Shown piece after piece: positions 36,708 through 46,363 of a stretch of DNA of 64,000 nucleotides. The notes beneath the pieces are model-generated. The model made no database searches, had not been told where the DNA came from, and saw nothing but the letters and a program-made list of their open reading frames with translations. Every line of letters starts with the position of its first letter. Position 1 is the first letter of the stretch. Source of the stretch: an uncultured Exiguobacterium sp. Its GTDB lineage: Bacteria; Bacillota; Bacilli; Exiguobacteriales; Exiguobacteriaceae. The stretch lies in the NCBI GenBank assembly GCA_913775715.1, contig CAJYMC010000007.1, forward strand, positions 186,001 through 250,000. Direction: 5' to 3'. Made by a program: the position numbers and the translations under genes.

Positions 36708-38048
36708 ATGCATATCGTAGTGGTCGGCTTGAATAACAAAACAGCGCCTGTATCAATACGCGAACAAGTCTCATTTGGGGAGCATGAGATGAAGGGAGCG
36801 GTCGTCGCATTGCGCGATGAAAAAAGTATTTTTGAAAGTGTCATCGTCTCGACATGTAACCGGACGGAACTGTACGTCGTGACGGATCAGCCACATACAG
36901 GACGGTATTATACAAAACGCTTCCTTGCAAACTGGTTCGGTTTGACGATGGAGGAACTGGAGCCTTATCTTTTCATCCATGAAGGATTTGATGCGATGAA
37001 ACATCTGTTCCGCGTGACAAGTGGACTTGATTCTATGATCGTCGGCGAAACGCAGATCCTTGGTCAAGTGAAGACGAGCTTCTTCATGGCGCAGAAGCTT
37101 GAAACGACAGGAACGGTCTTTAATAAACTCTTCAAAGAAGCGATCACGCTCGCCAAACGGGCTCACGCAGAAACTGGAATCGGTGAAAATGCCGTTTCTG
37201 TCAGTGCTGCTGCCGTCACGCTTGCCGAACAGTTACTCGGATCGCTTGAAGATAAATCAATCGTCGTCATCGGTGCGGGAGAAACTGGCGAATTGACGAC
37301 GCTCAATTTGTATGAAGCAGGAGCGCGTGACATCACGGTCTTTAACCGGACGTTAGCTAAAGCGGAAGAGGTCGCGAATCGGTTCGAAGGATCAGCGCAT
37401 TCCATCAACGAGATGCAGTGCGGTTTGCTTCGGGCAGACATCGTCATCTCTTCAACGGGCGCCAAACGAGCCATCATCAAACGGGAAGACATCGCGGCAG
37501 CACAGTTGTTCCGCCACGATCGTCCATTCCTCTTGATTGATATTGCTGTGCCACGCGACATCGAACCGACCGTTGGTGACTTGCCCGGTGTTCATTTGTA
37601 CGATGTCGATGATTTGACATCAATCGTCCAACAAAACATGGCGGAACGGATGAAGGAAGCGGCGAAGATCGAACAACGAATCGAAGCGGCAATCGCTGAG
37701 TTCGAGGGTTGGATGACGACCCTTGGTGTCGTACCGATCATCACGGAATTACGAGACCAAGCCTTACGGATTCAACAAGAAACGATGCAAAGCTTGGAAC
37801 GGAAATTACCGGAGATGTCGAAACGTGAAAAAACCGTCATTGGTAAACACATGAAATCAATCATCAATCAGTTGTTGCGTGAACCGTTGTCTTATATTAA
37901 AGATGCGGCAGCAAAACCAGATGCCGATGAGCGGATTGCGCAGTTTATGGATACGTTTGCATTAAACGAAGACTTGTTCGAAGGGCTCGAAGAGGAAGTC
38001 GTGACGTCAGAAGAGACGACACCTTCAGCAAAAGCTGTGAACCGGTGA
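36708..38048 (+). CDS. hemA: Glutamyl-tRNA reductase
   Basis: A 446-residue NADPH-dependent enzyme, the first committed step of tetrapyrrole synthesis by the C5 route. It starts MHIVVVGLNNKTAPVSIRE and shows STCNRTELYVV with the nucleophilic Cys, SGLDSMIVGETQILGQVK, the Rossmann motif VVIGAGETGEL near residue 185, and a C-terminal dimerisation helix bundle. AAGGGG precedes the ATG. The 213-base upstream region contains two overlapping TATAAT-like boxes near 36632-36646 but no clear -35. B. subtilis hemA is followed by hemX; here it is followed by hemC. Confidence 0.96.
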   Translation: MHIVVVGLNNKTAPVSIREQVSFGEHEMKGAVVALRDEKSIFESVIVSTCNRTELYVVTDQPHTGRYYTKRFLANWFGLTMEELEPYLFIHEGFDAMKHLFRVTSGLDSMIVGETQILGQVKTSFFMAQKLETTGTVFNKLFKEAITLAKRAHAETGIGENAVSVSAAAVTLAEQLLGSLEDKSIVVIGAGETGELTTLNLYEAGARDITVFNRTLAKAEEVANRFEGSAHSINEMQCGLLRADIVISSTGAKRAIIKREDIAAAQLFRHDRPFLLIDIAVPRDIEPTVGDLPGVHLYDVDDLTSIVQQNMAERMKEAAKIEQRIEAAIAEFEGWMTTLGVVPIITELRDQALRIQQETMQSLERKLPEMSKREKTVIGKHMKSIINQLLREPLSYIKDAAAKPDADERIAQFMDTFALNEDLFEGLEEEVVTSEETTPSAKAVNR

Positions 38049-38063
38049 ACAAAGCACGATTTG

Positions 38064-38104
38064 TGTTACAATAGAAAATGCATGGGGCGGACTTGTGCCG
38101 CCCC
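38064..38104 (+). promoter_or_regulatory. Extended -10 and GC hairpin between hemA and hemC
   Basis: TG-T-TACAAT (38064-38072) looks like an extended -10. A perfect 7-bp hairpin GGGGCGG/CCGCCCC (38084-38090 with 38098-38104) begins just after the expected start and ends in TTTATC. It may be a weak terminator for hemA, a 5' hairpin of a separate hemC transcript, or both. Confidence 0.45.
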
Positions 38105-38131
38105 TTTATCATTGTACAGGGGGATTTTAGC

Positions 38132-39058
38132 ATGCGAAAAATCATTGTTGGATCGCGAAGCTCGAAGCTAGCGATGACACAGACGAAATGGGTCATTGAC
38201 CAGTTGAAACAAGCCGGCGCGCCGTATGAGTTCGAAATCAAGAACATCATCACAAAAGGGGACCGCATTTTGGATGTGACGCTCTCGAAAGTCGGCGGTA
38301 AAGGATTATTCGTAAAAGAGATCGAGCAACAGATGATTGACGAAGAAATCGATTTTGCCGTTCACAGCATGAAGGATCTACCTTCTGAATTACCGGACGG
38401 TCTCATCATCGGTGCAACGCCGGCGCGTGTTGATGCGCGTGATGCCTTGATCACGAAAACAGGCGAAGGTCTCGCTTCCTTGCCAGAAGGTGCGGTTGTC
38501 GGCACGAGCAGCTTACGTCGTGGCTCGCAATTGCTAAAACTCCGTCCTGATTTAAAGATTGAATCGATTCGTGGAAATATCGACACACGACTCGATAAAT
38601 TAAAGAATGGTCCGTTTGACGGAATTTTGCTCGCAGCAGCTGGTCTACAACGGATGGGGTGGTCTGAAGACGTCGTCTCGGAATATCTCTCGACAGAAGA
38701 CATGATTCCAGCCGTCGGTCAAGGAATCCTCGGTATCGAATGTCGCGAACATGACCAAGAAGTACGTGACCTTCTACACCTGATCCATGATCAGATGACG
38801 GAAAAAGTAGCTTACGCCGAGCGCGCTTTCTTAGCTGCGATTGAAGGTAGCTGTCACGTTCCGGTCGGTGGATTCGCAACGATCAACGAAGATCTGTCAA
38901 CGACACTCGTCGGATTCATTGGATCCGTCGATGGAGAGCAAATTCTACTCGAGCGCGAATCAGGTCTTGATCCGATGCAACTCGGTCAAGATGTTGCCGA
39001 ACGTCTACTTGCTTCGGGCGGTCGCGAGATTCTCGCGACACTTCCGGATGATTTGTAA
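38132..39058 (+). CDS. hemC: Porphobilinogen deaminase (hydroxymethylbilane synthase)
   Basis: A 308-residue enzyme that joins four porphobilinogen units. IVGSRSSKLAMTQTKWV at the start, SKVGGKGLFVKEIE, AVHSMKDLP and GTSSLRRGSQL are conserved. The dipyrromethane cofactor Cys lies in GSCHVPVGG near residue 238. The ATG at 38132 follows AGGGGGA. The frame to 38078 would read through the upstream hairpin. Its 3' end overlaps hemD by 11 bases. Confidence 0.96.
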   Translation: MRKIIVGSRSSKLAMTQTKWVIDQLKQAGAPYEFEIKNIITKGDRILDVTLSKVGGKGLFVKEIEQQMIDEEIDFAVHSMKDLPSELPDGLIIGATPARVDARDALITKTGEGLASLPEGAVVGTSSLRRGSQLLKLRPDLKIESIRGNIDTRLDKLKNGPFDGILLAAAGLQRMGWSEDVVSEYLSTEDMIPAVGQGILGIECREHDQEVRDLLHLIHDQMTEKVAYAERAFLAAIEGSCHVPVGGFATINEDLSTTLVGFIGSVDGEQILLERESGLDPMQLGQDVAERLLASGGREILATLPDDL

Positions 39059-39728
39059 GCAGGTACTTTTCACGGGCAGCCGACCACCGACGAACGAGCA
39101 GATCGCGCGACTGCACGCCGTCGCGATCGAGTCAGTGCACTATCCAGTCATTGAAACGCGACCCGTTTCGTTTACATTGCCAAGGGGAATAGATTGGCTC
39201 ATCGTGACGAGTCCGAATGGTGTCCACCGGATTGCTGATGTGTTGCCTGAATTAGTAGAAACGCGAATCGCGGTCGTCGGACGAAAGACGGCAGACGCAC
39301 TTGCGAAGTACGGTCGAAGAGCCGACTTCTGTCCGTCGACCTTTACAGGAGACGCACTCGTTGAGGAACTCGGACCATACTTGTCTGATGGCGATCATAT
39401 CGTCTTTGCGCGAGGGAACCGATCGCGGCAAGCGCCGGTCGATCAGTTACGAAACCTGAAACGATATACGATCGAAGATATCATCACGTATGAAACCGTC
39501 ACCCGTCGGCTACCTGAAGCACTTGTCAGAACTGCCGCCTATATTGGACTGCAGAGTCCTTCCGCTGTCGAAGCGATTGCTCCTCTATCTCCGCAGGCGA
39601 CGTTCATCGTCATTGGGACGATTACGGAGCAAGCAGCAAAAGCAGCCGGACTTCAACCGATCCATGTCGCCCGTGAATTCACGGTAGACGGCATGATTGA
39701 TCGTATCATTGAGGAGGAATCAGCATGA
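39048..39728 (+). CDS. hemD: Uroporphyrinogen-III synthase
   Basis: A 226-residue enzyme that closes hydroxymethylbilane with inversion of ring D. The family is poorly conserved. Position between hemC and hemB, length, and segments such as [28 protein letters not shown] and [17 protein letters not shown] support the call. The ATG at 39048 overlaps the end of hemC and has no strong ribosome binding site, which suggests translation coupled to hemC. The reading frame extends upstream within hemC, but that part does not fit the family. Confidence 0.85.
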   Translation: MICKQVLFTGSRPPTNEQIARLHAVAIESVHYPVIETRPVSFTLPRGIDWLIVTSPNGVHRIADVLPELVETRIAVVGRKTADALAKYGRRADFCPSTFTGDALVEELGPYLSDGDHIVFARGNRSRQAPVDQLRNLKRYTIEDIITYETVTRRLPEALVRTAAYIGLQSPSAVEAIAPLSPQATFIVIGTITEQAAKAAGLQPIHVAREFTVDGMIDRIIEEESA

Positions 39729-40714
39729 ACACATTAGAATACGCACGTCACCGTCGTTTACGCCATACCGCATCACTCCGGTCACTCGTTCGCGAGAACC
39801 AGTTGCATAAATCAGATTTGATCTATCCGATCTTCGTCGCTGAAGGTGAAGACATTAAACGCGAAGTCAGTTCGATGCCTGGCGTCTTCAACTTATCACT
39901 TGATCATCTGACGGCTGAGATTGAAGAAGTCGTCGCACTCGGAATCGAATCTGTCATCTTATTCGGTGTTCCACACGACCACTTGAAAGACGAGCAAGGA
40001 TCAGGTGCGTTTCACGATCACGGGATCGTTCAAGAAGCGACACGTCTCGTCAAGAAGGTTGCCCCGCAGCTAACGGTCATCGCCGACACATGCTTATGTG
40101 AATATACATCGACAGGTCACTGTGGGATTGTCGCCGACGGTACGGTCGATAATGATGCGTCATTACCGCTTCACGTCAAAACAGCGATCTCACAAGCCCG
40201 GGCGGGTGCCGACGTCATCGCTCCATCATCGATGATGGACGGATTCGTCGCAGCGATTCGTCAAGGATTAGACGAGAACGGCTTCAGCCATATTCCGATC
40301 ATGAGCTATGGTGTTAAATATGCGTCTGCTTATTACGGTCCATTCCGTGATGCAGCGAACTCGGCACCGGGAGAAGGCGACCGAAAAGGTTATCAAATGG
40401 ATCCAGCAAACCGTCGCGAAGCATTCCGCGAAGCAACAGCGGACGTCGATCAAGGAGCTGACTTCATGATCGTCAAACCTGCGCTTGCGTTCATGGATAT
40501 CATTCGTGATGTGCGCGAGCGAATCGATCTACCAATCGTCGCCTATAACGTATCGGGTGAGTATGCCATGGTCAAAGCCGCTGCCTTGAACGGCTGGATC
40601 GACGAAGAACGAATCGTCCTTGAGACGATGCTTGGCTTTAAACGAGCAGGCGCTGATTTAATCATCACCTATTTCGCAAAAGACATTTGTCGTTACCTGG
40701 AGGGGTCGAAATGA
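39725..40714 (+). CDS. hemB: Delta-aminolevulinic acid dehydratase (porphobilinogen synthase)
   Basis: A 329-residue enzyme that condenses two aminolevulinate molecules. The metal-site segment is [15 protein letters not shown]. The two active-site lysines lie in [18 protein letters not shown] and [17 protein letters not shown] strong GAGGAGG site precedes the ATG, which overlaps the hemD stop (ATGA). Its own stop overlaps hemL in the same way, so hemCDBL is tightly coupled. Confidence 0.97.
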   Translation: MNTLEYARHRRLRHTASLRSLVRENQLHKSDLIYPIFVAEGEDIKREVSSMPGVFNLSLDHLTAEIEEVVALGIESVILFGVPHDHLKDEQGSGAFHDHGIVQEATRLVKKVAPQLTVIADTCLCEYTSTGHCGIVADGTVDNDASLPLHVKTAISQARAGADVIAPSSMMDGFVAAIRQGLDENGFSHIPIMSYGVKYASAYYGPFRDAANSAPGEGDRKGYQMDPANRREAFREATADVDQGADFMIVKPALAFMDIIRDVRERIDLPIVAYNVSGEYAMVKAAALNGWIDEERIVLETMLGFKRAGADLIITYFAKDICRYLEGSK

Positions 40715-42021
40715 GCTTAATTAACCAGAACTCAAAATCAAAAGAAGCATTCGAGCGTGCACTCCCGCTCATGCCGGGTGGTGTCAACAGCCCGGTCCGT
40801 GCCTATAAATCGGTCGGGATGACACCGATTTTCGCAGATCACGCAAAAGGTTCAAAGCTCTATGATATCGATGGCAAAGAGTATATCGATTACGTCTTGT
40901 CATGGGGACCAATGATTCTCGGACATGCTGATCCAATCGTCACGTCAGCGATCCAAGAACAAGCGACACGTGGCTGGAGCTACGGAACACCAACGGAAAT
41001 CGAATCAGCGATGGCGGAAGTCGTCATCAGTCGGGTGCCGTCGGTCGAAGTCGTCCGGATGGTCAACTCAGGAACAGAAGCAACGATGGCAGCGCTTCGT
41101 CTCGCACGTGGTTATACAGGTCGGACGAAAATTCTCAAGTTCGAAGGCTGTTACCACGGTCATGGCGACTCGCTCTTGATCAAAGCAGGTTCAGGTGTCG
41201 CGACACTCGGACTACCAGATTCACCAGGCGTTCCAGCGCAAATCGCAAGCATGACACTGACAGTTCCGTACAATGATTTGGAAGCTGTTCGGATCGCGTT
41301 CGAAAAACACGGCGACGATATCGCCGGTGTCATCGTCGAACCGGCTGCTGGGAACATGGGCTTCGTGCCACCAGAACCGGGATTCCTCGAAGGCTTACGG
41401 GACATCACGTCAGAAAACGGCGCTTTACTGATCTTTGACGAAGTTATGACCGGTTTCCGTGTCGGATTCCACTGTGCCCAAGGACATTTCGGTGTCACAC
41501 CGGATATCACGTGTCTCGGTAAAGTCATCGGCGGCGGAATGCCAGTCGGTGCTTACGGTGGACGTCGTGACATCATGGAACAGATCGCACCACAAGGTCC
41601 AATCTATCAAGCAGGTACGTTATCCGGGAACCCACTCGCGATGGCAGCGGGTCTAGCGACATTGACACAATTGAAACCGGAACACTATGAAGAGTTCGAC
41701 AGGAAAGCGAGCCGTCTGTCGGAAGGCTACCTGAACGCTGCAGCGAAATACAACATTCCGTTGACAACGAATCGTGCAGGCGCGATGTTTGGTGTCTTCT
41801 TCACGGATGAACGCGTCACAAACTTCGAAAAAGCGAAAACATCGAACCTTGAGATGTTCCGTTCGTATTATCAAAAAATGGCGGCGCGTGGCGTCTTCTT
41901 GCCACCTTCACAATTCGAAGGTCTCTTCTTGTCGATTGCTCATACGGATGAAGACATTGAGCGGACGATCGAAGCCGTTGAATTGACATTCAAGGAACTC
42001 CAAGTTGAATTTGGTCGTTAA
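40711..42021 (+). CDS. hemL: Glutamate-1-semialdehyde 2,1-aminomutase
   Basis: A 436-residue PLP enzyme that makes 5-aminolevulinate from glutamate-1-semialdehyde. [17 protein letters not shown] at the start, [35 protein letters not shown], and the PLP lysine in [17 protein letters not shown] are all present. The ATG at 40711 overlaps the hemB stop. The longer frame to 40687 lies inside hemB. B. subtilis continues with spoVID and ysxE; here the valS leader follows. Confidence 0.96.
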   Translation: MSLINQNSKSKEAFERALPLMPGGVNSPVRAYKSVGMTPIFADHAKGSKLYDIDGKEYIDYVLSWGPMILGHADPIVTSAIQEQATRGWSYGTPTEIESAMAEVVISRVPSVEVVRMVNSGTEATMAALRLARGYTGRTKILKFEGCYHGHGDSLLIKAGSGVATLGLPDSPGVPAQIASMTLTVPYNDLEAVRIAFEKHGDDIAGVIVEPAAGNMGFVPPEPGFLEGLRDITSENGALLIFDEVMTGFRVGFHCAQGHFGVTPDITCLGKVIGGGMPVGAYGGRRDIMEQIAPQGPIYQAGTLSGNPLAMAAGLATLTQLKPEHYEEFDRKASRLSEGYLNAAAKYNIPLTTNRAGAMFGVFFTDERVTNFEKAKTSNLEMFRSYYQKMAARGVFLPPSQFEGLFLSIAHTDEDIERTIEAVELTFKELQVEFGR

Positions 42022-42028
42022 GCAGTTC

Positions 42029-42058
42029 TTGACGATTACTTGAACTCTCGGCTAAAAT
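42029..42058 (+). promoter_or_regulatory. valS promoter
   Basis: TTGACG (42029-42034), an 18-base spacer and TAAAAT (42053-42058), just after hemL and upstream of the T-box leader. Confidence 0.7.
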
Positions 42059-42064
42059 GAATAA

Positions 42065-42330
42065 AGAAGAAAATGGCAACAGCGATGACGGGAAGAGTAG
42101 TCCTGTATTCGTACCGGTGTAGAGAACACATCCTTGGCTGAAAGATGTGACGGGCGAACAGGAGGAAGGTCACCCCACGAGCTGGTATCGTGAGTCTTAC
42201 GAGCGATATCCGTCCTCCACACGTTACGTGGCTCGAGGGCATCCGATTGTGGATGAACTAAGGTGGTACCGCGGAAAAAAGCAACGGCTTTCTTTCGTCC
42301 TTAGCATAGGACGAAAGAAGCCGTTTTTTA
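42065..42330 (+). promoter_or_regulatory. T-box leader of valS
   Basis: This leader fills the 335-base gap between hemL and valS. It carries the T-box sequence AAGGTGGTACCGCGG (42260-42274), which pairs with the uncharged tRNA end, followed by a terminator (42283-42300 pairing with 42309-42325, one bulged T, then T6). Upstream are GATGACGGGAAGAGTA and a CACATC/GATGTG stem, typical of Stem I regions. The specifier is probably GTC (valine) at 42169-42171, followed by A. Uncharged tRNA-Val would favour the antiterminator and switch on valS. Confidence 0.93.
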
Positions 42331-42356
42331 TTATGGACAAAAAGGGAGCGATCAAG

Positions 42357-44993
42357 ATGCAGGAATTATCAATGCCAACGAAGTATGATCCGCAGGCAAC
42401 AGAAGAAAAATGGTACGACTTTTGGGTGAAAGGTGACTATTTCAAAGCCGATCAGGATCCAGAGAAAGAGCCGTACACGATCGTCATTCCACCACCGAAC
42501 GTCACAGGTAAATTGCACCTTGGTCACGCGTGGGACACGACGTTACAAGACATGCTGACACGGATGAAGCGGATGCAAGGGTTTGACGTTCTTTACCTAC
42601 CAGGAATGGACCATGCCGGTATCGCGACGCAAGCAAAAGTCGAACAAAAACTGCGGGCAGAAGGACAATCACGTCTTGAAATGGGTCGCGAGAAATTCCT
42701 TGAACAATCTTGGGCATGGAAAGAAGAGTACGCGTCAACGATCCGTGCACAATGGGCAAAACTCGGACTCGGACTCGACTATTCACGGGAGCGTTTCACA
42801 CTTGACGAAGGATTATCAGAAGCGGTTCAAGAAGTCTTCGTGAAACTTTACGAAAAAGGCTTGATCTATCGCGGCGAATATATCGTTAACTGGGACCCAG
42901 CGACAAAAACAGCGATCTCAGATATCGAAGTCATCTATAAGGATATCGAAGGTGCGTTCTATCACTTCAGCTACCCACTGACGGACGGTTCAGGTCACGT
43001 GGAACTCGCGACGACACGTCCTGAGACGATGCTCGGTGATACAGCGATTGCCGTGAACCCGAAGGATGAGCGTTACGCACACCTTGTCGGAAAAACGATC
43101 ACGTTACCAATCGTTGGTCGCGAGATTCCGATCGTTGCTGATGACTACGTCGACATGGAGTTCGGTACAGGTGTCGTTAAGATCACACCAGCCCACGACC
43201 CGAACGACTTTGAAGTCGGTAACCGTCACGAGCTACCACGTGTCCTCGTCATGAATGAAGATGGAACGATGAACGAGAACGCAGGGAAATATGAAGGCAT
43301 GGATCGTTTCGAATGCCGTAAACAAATCGTTGAAGATTTAAAAGCTGAAGGTGTTTTAATCAAAATCGAACCACACTTGCACTCTGTCGGTCACTCAGAA
43401 CGTTCAGACGCGATTGTCGAGCCTTATCTCTCACTCCAATGGTTCGTTAAAATGGAGCCACTCGCGCAAAAAGCACTCGAGGAGCAACAAGGACCAGACA
43501 AGGTTAACTTTGTTCCACAACGCTTTGAAAACACGTACGTACGCTGGATGGAAAACATCCGTGACTGGTGTGTCAGCCGTCAACTCTGGTGGGGACATCG
43601 GATTCCGGCTTGGTACCATAAAGAAACAGGTGAAGTCTACGTTGGCAAGGAAGCACCAGCCGATATCGAGAACTGGGAGCAAGACAACGATGTCCTTGAT
43701 ACGTGGTTCTCTTCAGCGCTCTGGCCGTTCTCGACGATGGGATGGCCGAACACGGACGCTGCTGATTATCAAAAATACTTCCCGACATCGACACTCGTTA
43801 CGGGTTATGACATCATCGCTTTCTGGGTATCACGGATGATCTTCCAATCGTACGAATTCACAGGACAACGTCCATTCCAAGACGTCTTGATCCACGGATT
43901 GATTCGTGATTCGGAAGGACGCAAGATGTCGAAATCTCTCGGGAACGGAATTGACCCGATGGATGTCATCGAGAAGTATGGTGCTGACTCGCTCCGTTGG
44001 TTCTTAACGACAGGTTCAACGCCAGGGAACGATCTCCGCTTCTACTGGGAAAAAATCGAAGCAACATGGAACTTCTCGAACAAACTGTGGAACGCAAGCC
44101 GTTTTGCCTTGATGAACATGGATGGTCTAACGTTTGATCAGATCGATTTGACAGGCGAGAAATCACTTGCAGATAAGTGGATCCTGACACGCTTACAGAC
44201 GACGATTGACGACGTAACACGTCTATCGGATAAATACGAGTTTGGTGAAGCGGGACGTATTCTCTATCACTTCATCTGGGAAGACTTCTGTAACTGGTAC
44301 ATCGAGATGGCGAAATTACCGCTCAACGGGGAAGATGAAGCAGCGAAACAGACGACGCGTTCAGTTCTTGCCTATACGCTCGACCGAATCATGCGTCTGA
44401 TGCACCCGTTCATGCCGTTCATCACGGAAGAGATCTGGCAACACTTACCGCATGAAGGCGAGACAATCACACGTGCTGCATGGCCAACACGCGAAGCGTC
44501 ATTCGACTTCCCGGAAGCTGTTCCAGCATTCGAAGCGGTTCAGAACGTCATCCGTTCGGTTCGTAACATCCGTGCGGAAGTCAACGCACCGATGTCGAAA
44601 CAGATCCAACTGTTCATCTCGACGAATGACGCACGTGTTCAAGACGACTTGTCGTCAAACAGCTCGTACTTGCAGAAGTTCACGAACGCGTCTGAACTCC
44701 GGATTGAAGAGCAGATGCCAGCGCCAGAAAAAGCAATGAGTGCGATTGTGACGGGAGCAGAATTGTTCATCCCACTCGCTGACTTGATCAACATCGAGGA
44801 AGAAATCGCGCGCTTGAATAAAGAACTCGTCAAGTATACGAAAGAAGTCGAACGGGTCGAGAAAAAACTCAACAACCCTGGCTTCGTCGGCAAAGCACCG
44901 GCACACGTCATTGATGAAGAAAAAGCGAAGGCACTTGATTATACGGAAAAACGTCAAGCTGTCGAAGCACGCATCAACGAACTCTCACACTAA
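42357..44993 (+). CDS. valS: Valyl-tRNA synthetase
   Basis: An 878-residue class I synthetase. The HIGH-type motif is in [13 protein letters not shown] near residue 45, followed by the CP1 editing domain ([18 protein letters not shown]), the KMSKS motif in [14 protein letters not shown] near 525, and a C-terminal coiled-coil arm ([20 protein letters not shown]) that contacts tRNA. The ATG at 42357 follows AAAGGGAG by eight bases. A longer frame would run through the T-box. It is controlled by the T-box leader and ended by a terminator at 45001. Confidence 0.97.
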   Translation: MQELSMPTKYDPQATEEKWYDFWVKGDYFKADQDPEKEPYTIVIPPPNVTGKLHLGHAWDTTLQDMLTRMKRMQGFDVLYLPGMDHAGIATQAKVEQKLRAEGQSRLEMGREKFLEQSWAWKEEYASTIRAQWAKLGLGLDYSRERFTLDEGLSEAVQEVFVKLYEKGLIYRGEYIVNWDPATKTAISDIEVIYKDIEGAFYHFSYPLTDGSGHVELATTRPETMLGDTAIAVNPKDERYAHLVGKTITLPIVGREIPIVADDYVDMEFGTGVVKITPAHDPNDFEVGNRHELPRVLVMNEDGTMNENAGKYEGMDRFECRKQIVEDLKAEGVLIKIEPHLHSVGHSERSDAIVEPYLSLQWFVKMEPLAQKALEEQQGPDKVNFVPQRFENTYVRWMENIRDWCVSRQLWWGHRIPAWYHKETGEVYVGKEAPADIENWEQDNDVLDTWFSSALWPFSTMGWPNTDAADYQKYFPTSTLVTGYDIIAFWVSRMIFQSYEFTGQRPFQDVLIHGLIRDSEGRKMSKSLGNGIDPMDVIEKYGADSLRWFLTTGSTPGNDLRFYWEKIEATWNFSNKLWNASRFALMNMDGLTFDQIDLTGEKSLADKWILTRLQTTIDDVTRLSDKYEFGEAGRILYHFIWEDFCNWYIEMAKLPLNGEDEAAKQTTRSVLAYTLDRIMRLMHPFMPFITEEIWQHLPHEGETITRAAWPTREASFDFPEAVPAFEAVQNVIRSVRNIRAEVNAPMSKQIQLFISTNDARVQDDLSSNSSYLQKFTNASELRIEEQMPAPEKAMSAIVTGAELFIPLADLINIEEEIARLNKELVKYTKEVERVEKKLNNPGFVGKAPAHVIDEEKAKALDYTEKRQAVEARINELSH

Positions 44994-45000
44994 TTACAGC

Positions 45001-45032
45001 AGTGGCTCAAGTTTCCTTGAGCCACTTTTTTT
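45001..45032 (+). terminator. Terminator after valS
   Basis: An 11-bp perfect stem (45001-45011 with 45016-45026), loop TTTC, seven T residues. folC begins 16 bases later. Confidence 0.92.
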
Positions 45033-45047
45033 AAAGGAGCGAACAAC

Positions 45048-46280
45048 ATGAGGACGCGAGAAGATGTATTGGATTGGTTATCGAGCTTACTAGCATTTGG
45101 CGTCAAACCAGGTCTTGAACGGATGCAGGCGATGTTACTGGAATTACAGATTGACCCGGACGCGATTCCGACGATTCATGTCGCTGGCACGAACGGGAAA
45201 GGATCGACGGTTGCGTTCTTACGTGAGATGGGAATTGCGGAAGGATTACGCATCGGGACGTTCACGTCGCCGTATATCATTCAGTTCGAGGAACGGATCA
45301 TGTTGAACGGGGTACCAATCGCAGAAGATGATCTCGTCGCTTCTGCGATCGCTGTTCAAGCTGCCATCCAGCATATCGATCCGGCACTCGGTACGGTCAC
45401 TGAGTTCGAGGCATTAACGGGACTTGCTTTCTATTATTTTAATCAGATTCGTCCCGATTTCGTCATTTATGAAGTCGGACTCGGTGGATTGTATGATTCG
45501 ACGAATGTCTTCAAGAAGCCGGTCGCAGCGATCATCACGTCGATCGGACACGATCATCAAGCGATTCTCGGAGATACGCTCCAAGAGATCGCCTTACAGA
45601 AGTTCGGCATCATTAAACAAGGGACACCGGTCATCGCCGGAAAACTGCAGGAAGAGCTGACGGTACCATTAATGGCGTATTGCGGTGATCGAAATGCGAC
45701 GTTGAAATGGAGTCAGGAAGCGATCATCCGTTACCGTCTGAAAGAGACAGGTACCTGGGCGACATATGATGGGATTCCGGAGACACGTCTTGGTCTAGAA
45801 GGTCACCATCAAGTCCATAATGCGGCGAATGCTGTTATCTGTGCGCGGCGACTCGGGTGGTCGAAAGCGGCGATCCGAAAAGGGCTCCGGGAAGCAAAAC
45901 ATCCGGGACGGTTTGAGATCATCTCACGCAAACCACGGATCATTCTCGATGGTGCCCATAACCCGGAAGGCATCACGGCACTTGTGGAACGGTTAAAAGA
46001 GGAATCAAAACCGGTAACGTTACTTTGTTCGATTTTGCGTGACAAAGACCGGACAGCGATGCTAACGCAGTTACGTAGCATTACACCGGATATTTACGAA
46101 ACGACATTTGATTTCCCGCGAGCGCGGACGATGGATGAGTTGCAAAAGGAAGGCGCTAACGTAACGACGGTCGAAGCATTCTTTGGTCACTTAAGCACAG
46201 ATCGAACATATGTCGTGACGGGATCACTTTATTTCATCAGTGAAGTGCGTCAAATGTACACAAACTCTTTTACAAAATAG
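45048..46280 (+). CDS. folC: Folylpolyglutamate synthase / dihydrofolate synthase
   Basis: A 410-residue Mur-ligase-like enzyme that adds glutamates to folate. HVAGTNGKGSTVAFLREMG is the P-loop (near 45), TFTSPYIIQFEERI follows, EVGLGGLYDSTNVF carries the Mg site, and ILDGAHNPEGI lies in the C-terminal domain. AAAGGAG precedes the ATG. It is the last housekeeping gene before the pilus locus and matches the B. subtilis order valS-folC. Confidence 0.94.
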   Translation: MRTREDVLDWLSSLLAFGVKPGLERMQAMLLELQIDPDAIPTIHVAGTNGKGSTVAFLREMGIAEGLRIGTFTSPYIIQFEERIMLNGVPIAEDDLVASAIAVQAAIQHIDPALGTVTEFEALTGLAFYYFNQIRPDFVIYEVGLGGLYDSTNVFKKPVAAIITSIGHDHQAILGDTLQEIALQKFGIIKQGTPVIAGKLQEELTVPLMAYCGDRNATLKWSQEAIIRYRLKETGTWATYDGIPETRLGLEGHHQVHNAANAVICARRLGWSKAAIRKGLREAKHPGRFEIISRKPRIILDGAHNPEGITALVERLKEESKPVTLLCSILRDKDRTAMLTQLRSITPDIYETTFDFPRARTMDELQKEGANVTTVEAFFGHLSTDRTYVVTGSLYFISEVRQMYTNSFTK

Positions 46281-46363
46281 GGAAAATGCGATTTCGCTCG
46301 TTATAATGAAATTGGGGAAGTATAGTCCCGGATTTCAACGAAATGATGAGGAGACGATGAGCG

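Noticed and set aside
38841-39047. Upstream extension of the hemD frame
   Set aside because: It lies wholly inside hemC in another frame. The typical HemD N-terminus begins at the ATG at 39048.
42147-42356. Upstream in-frame extension of valS
   Set aside because: It reads through the T-box leader and terminator. The family N-terminus and a good ribosome binding site place the start at 42357.
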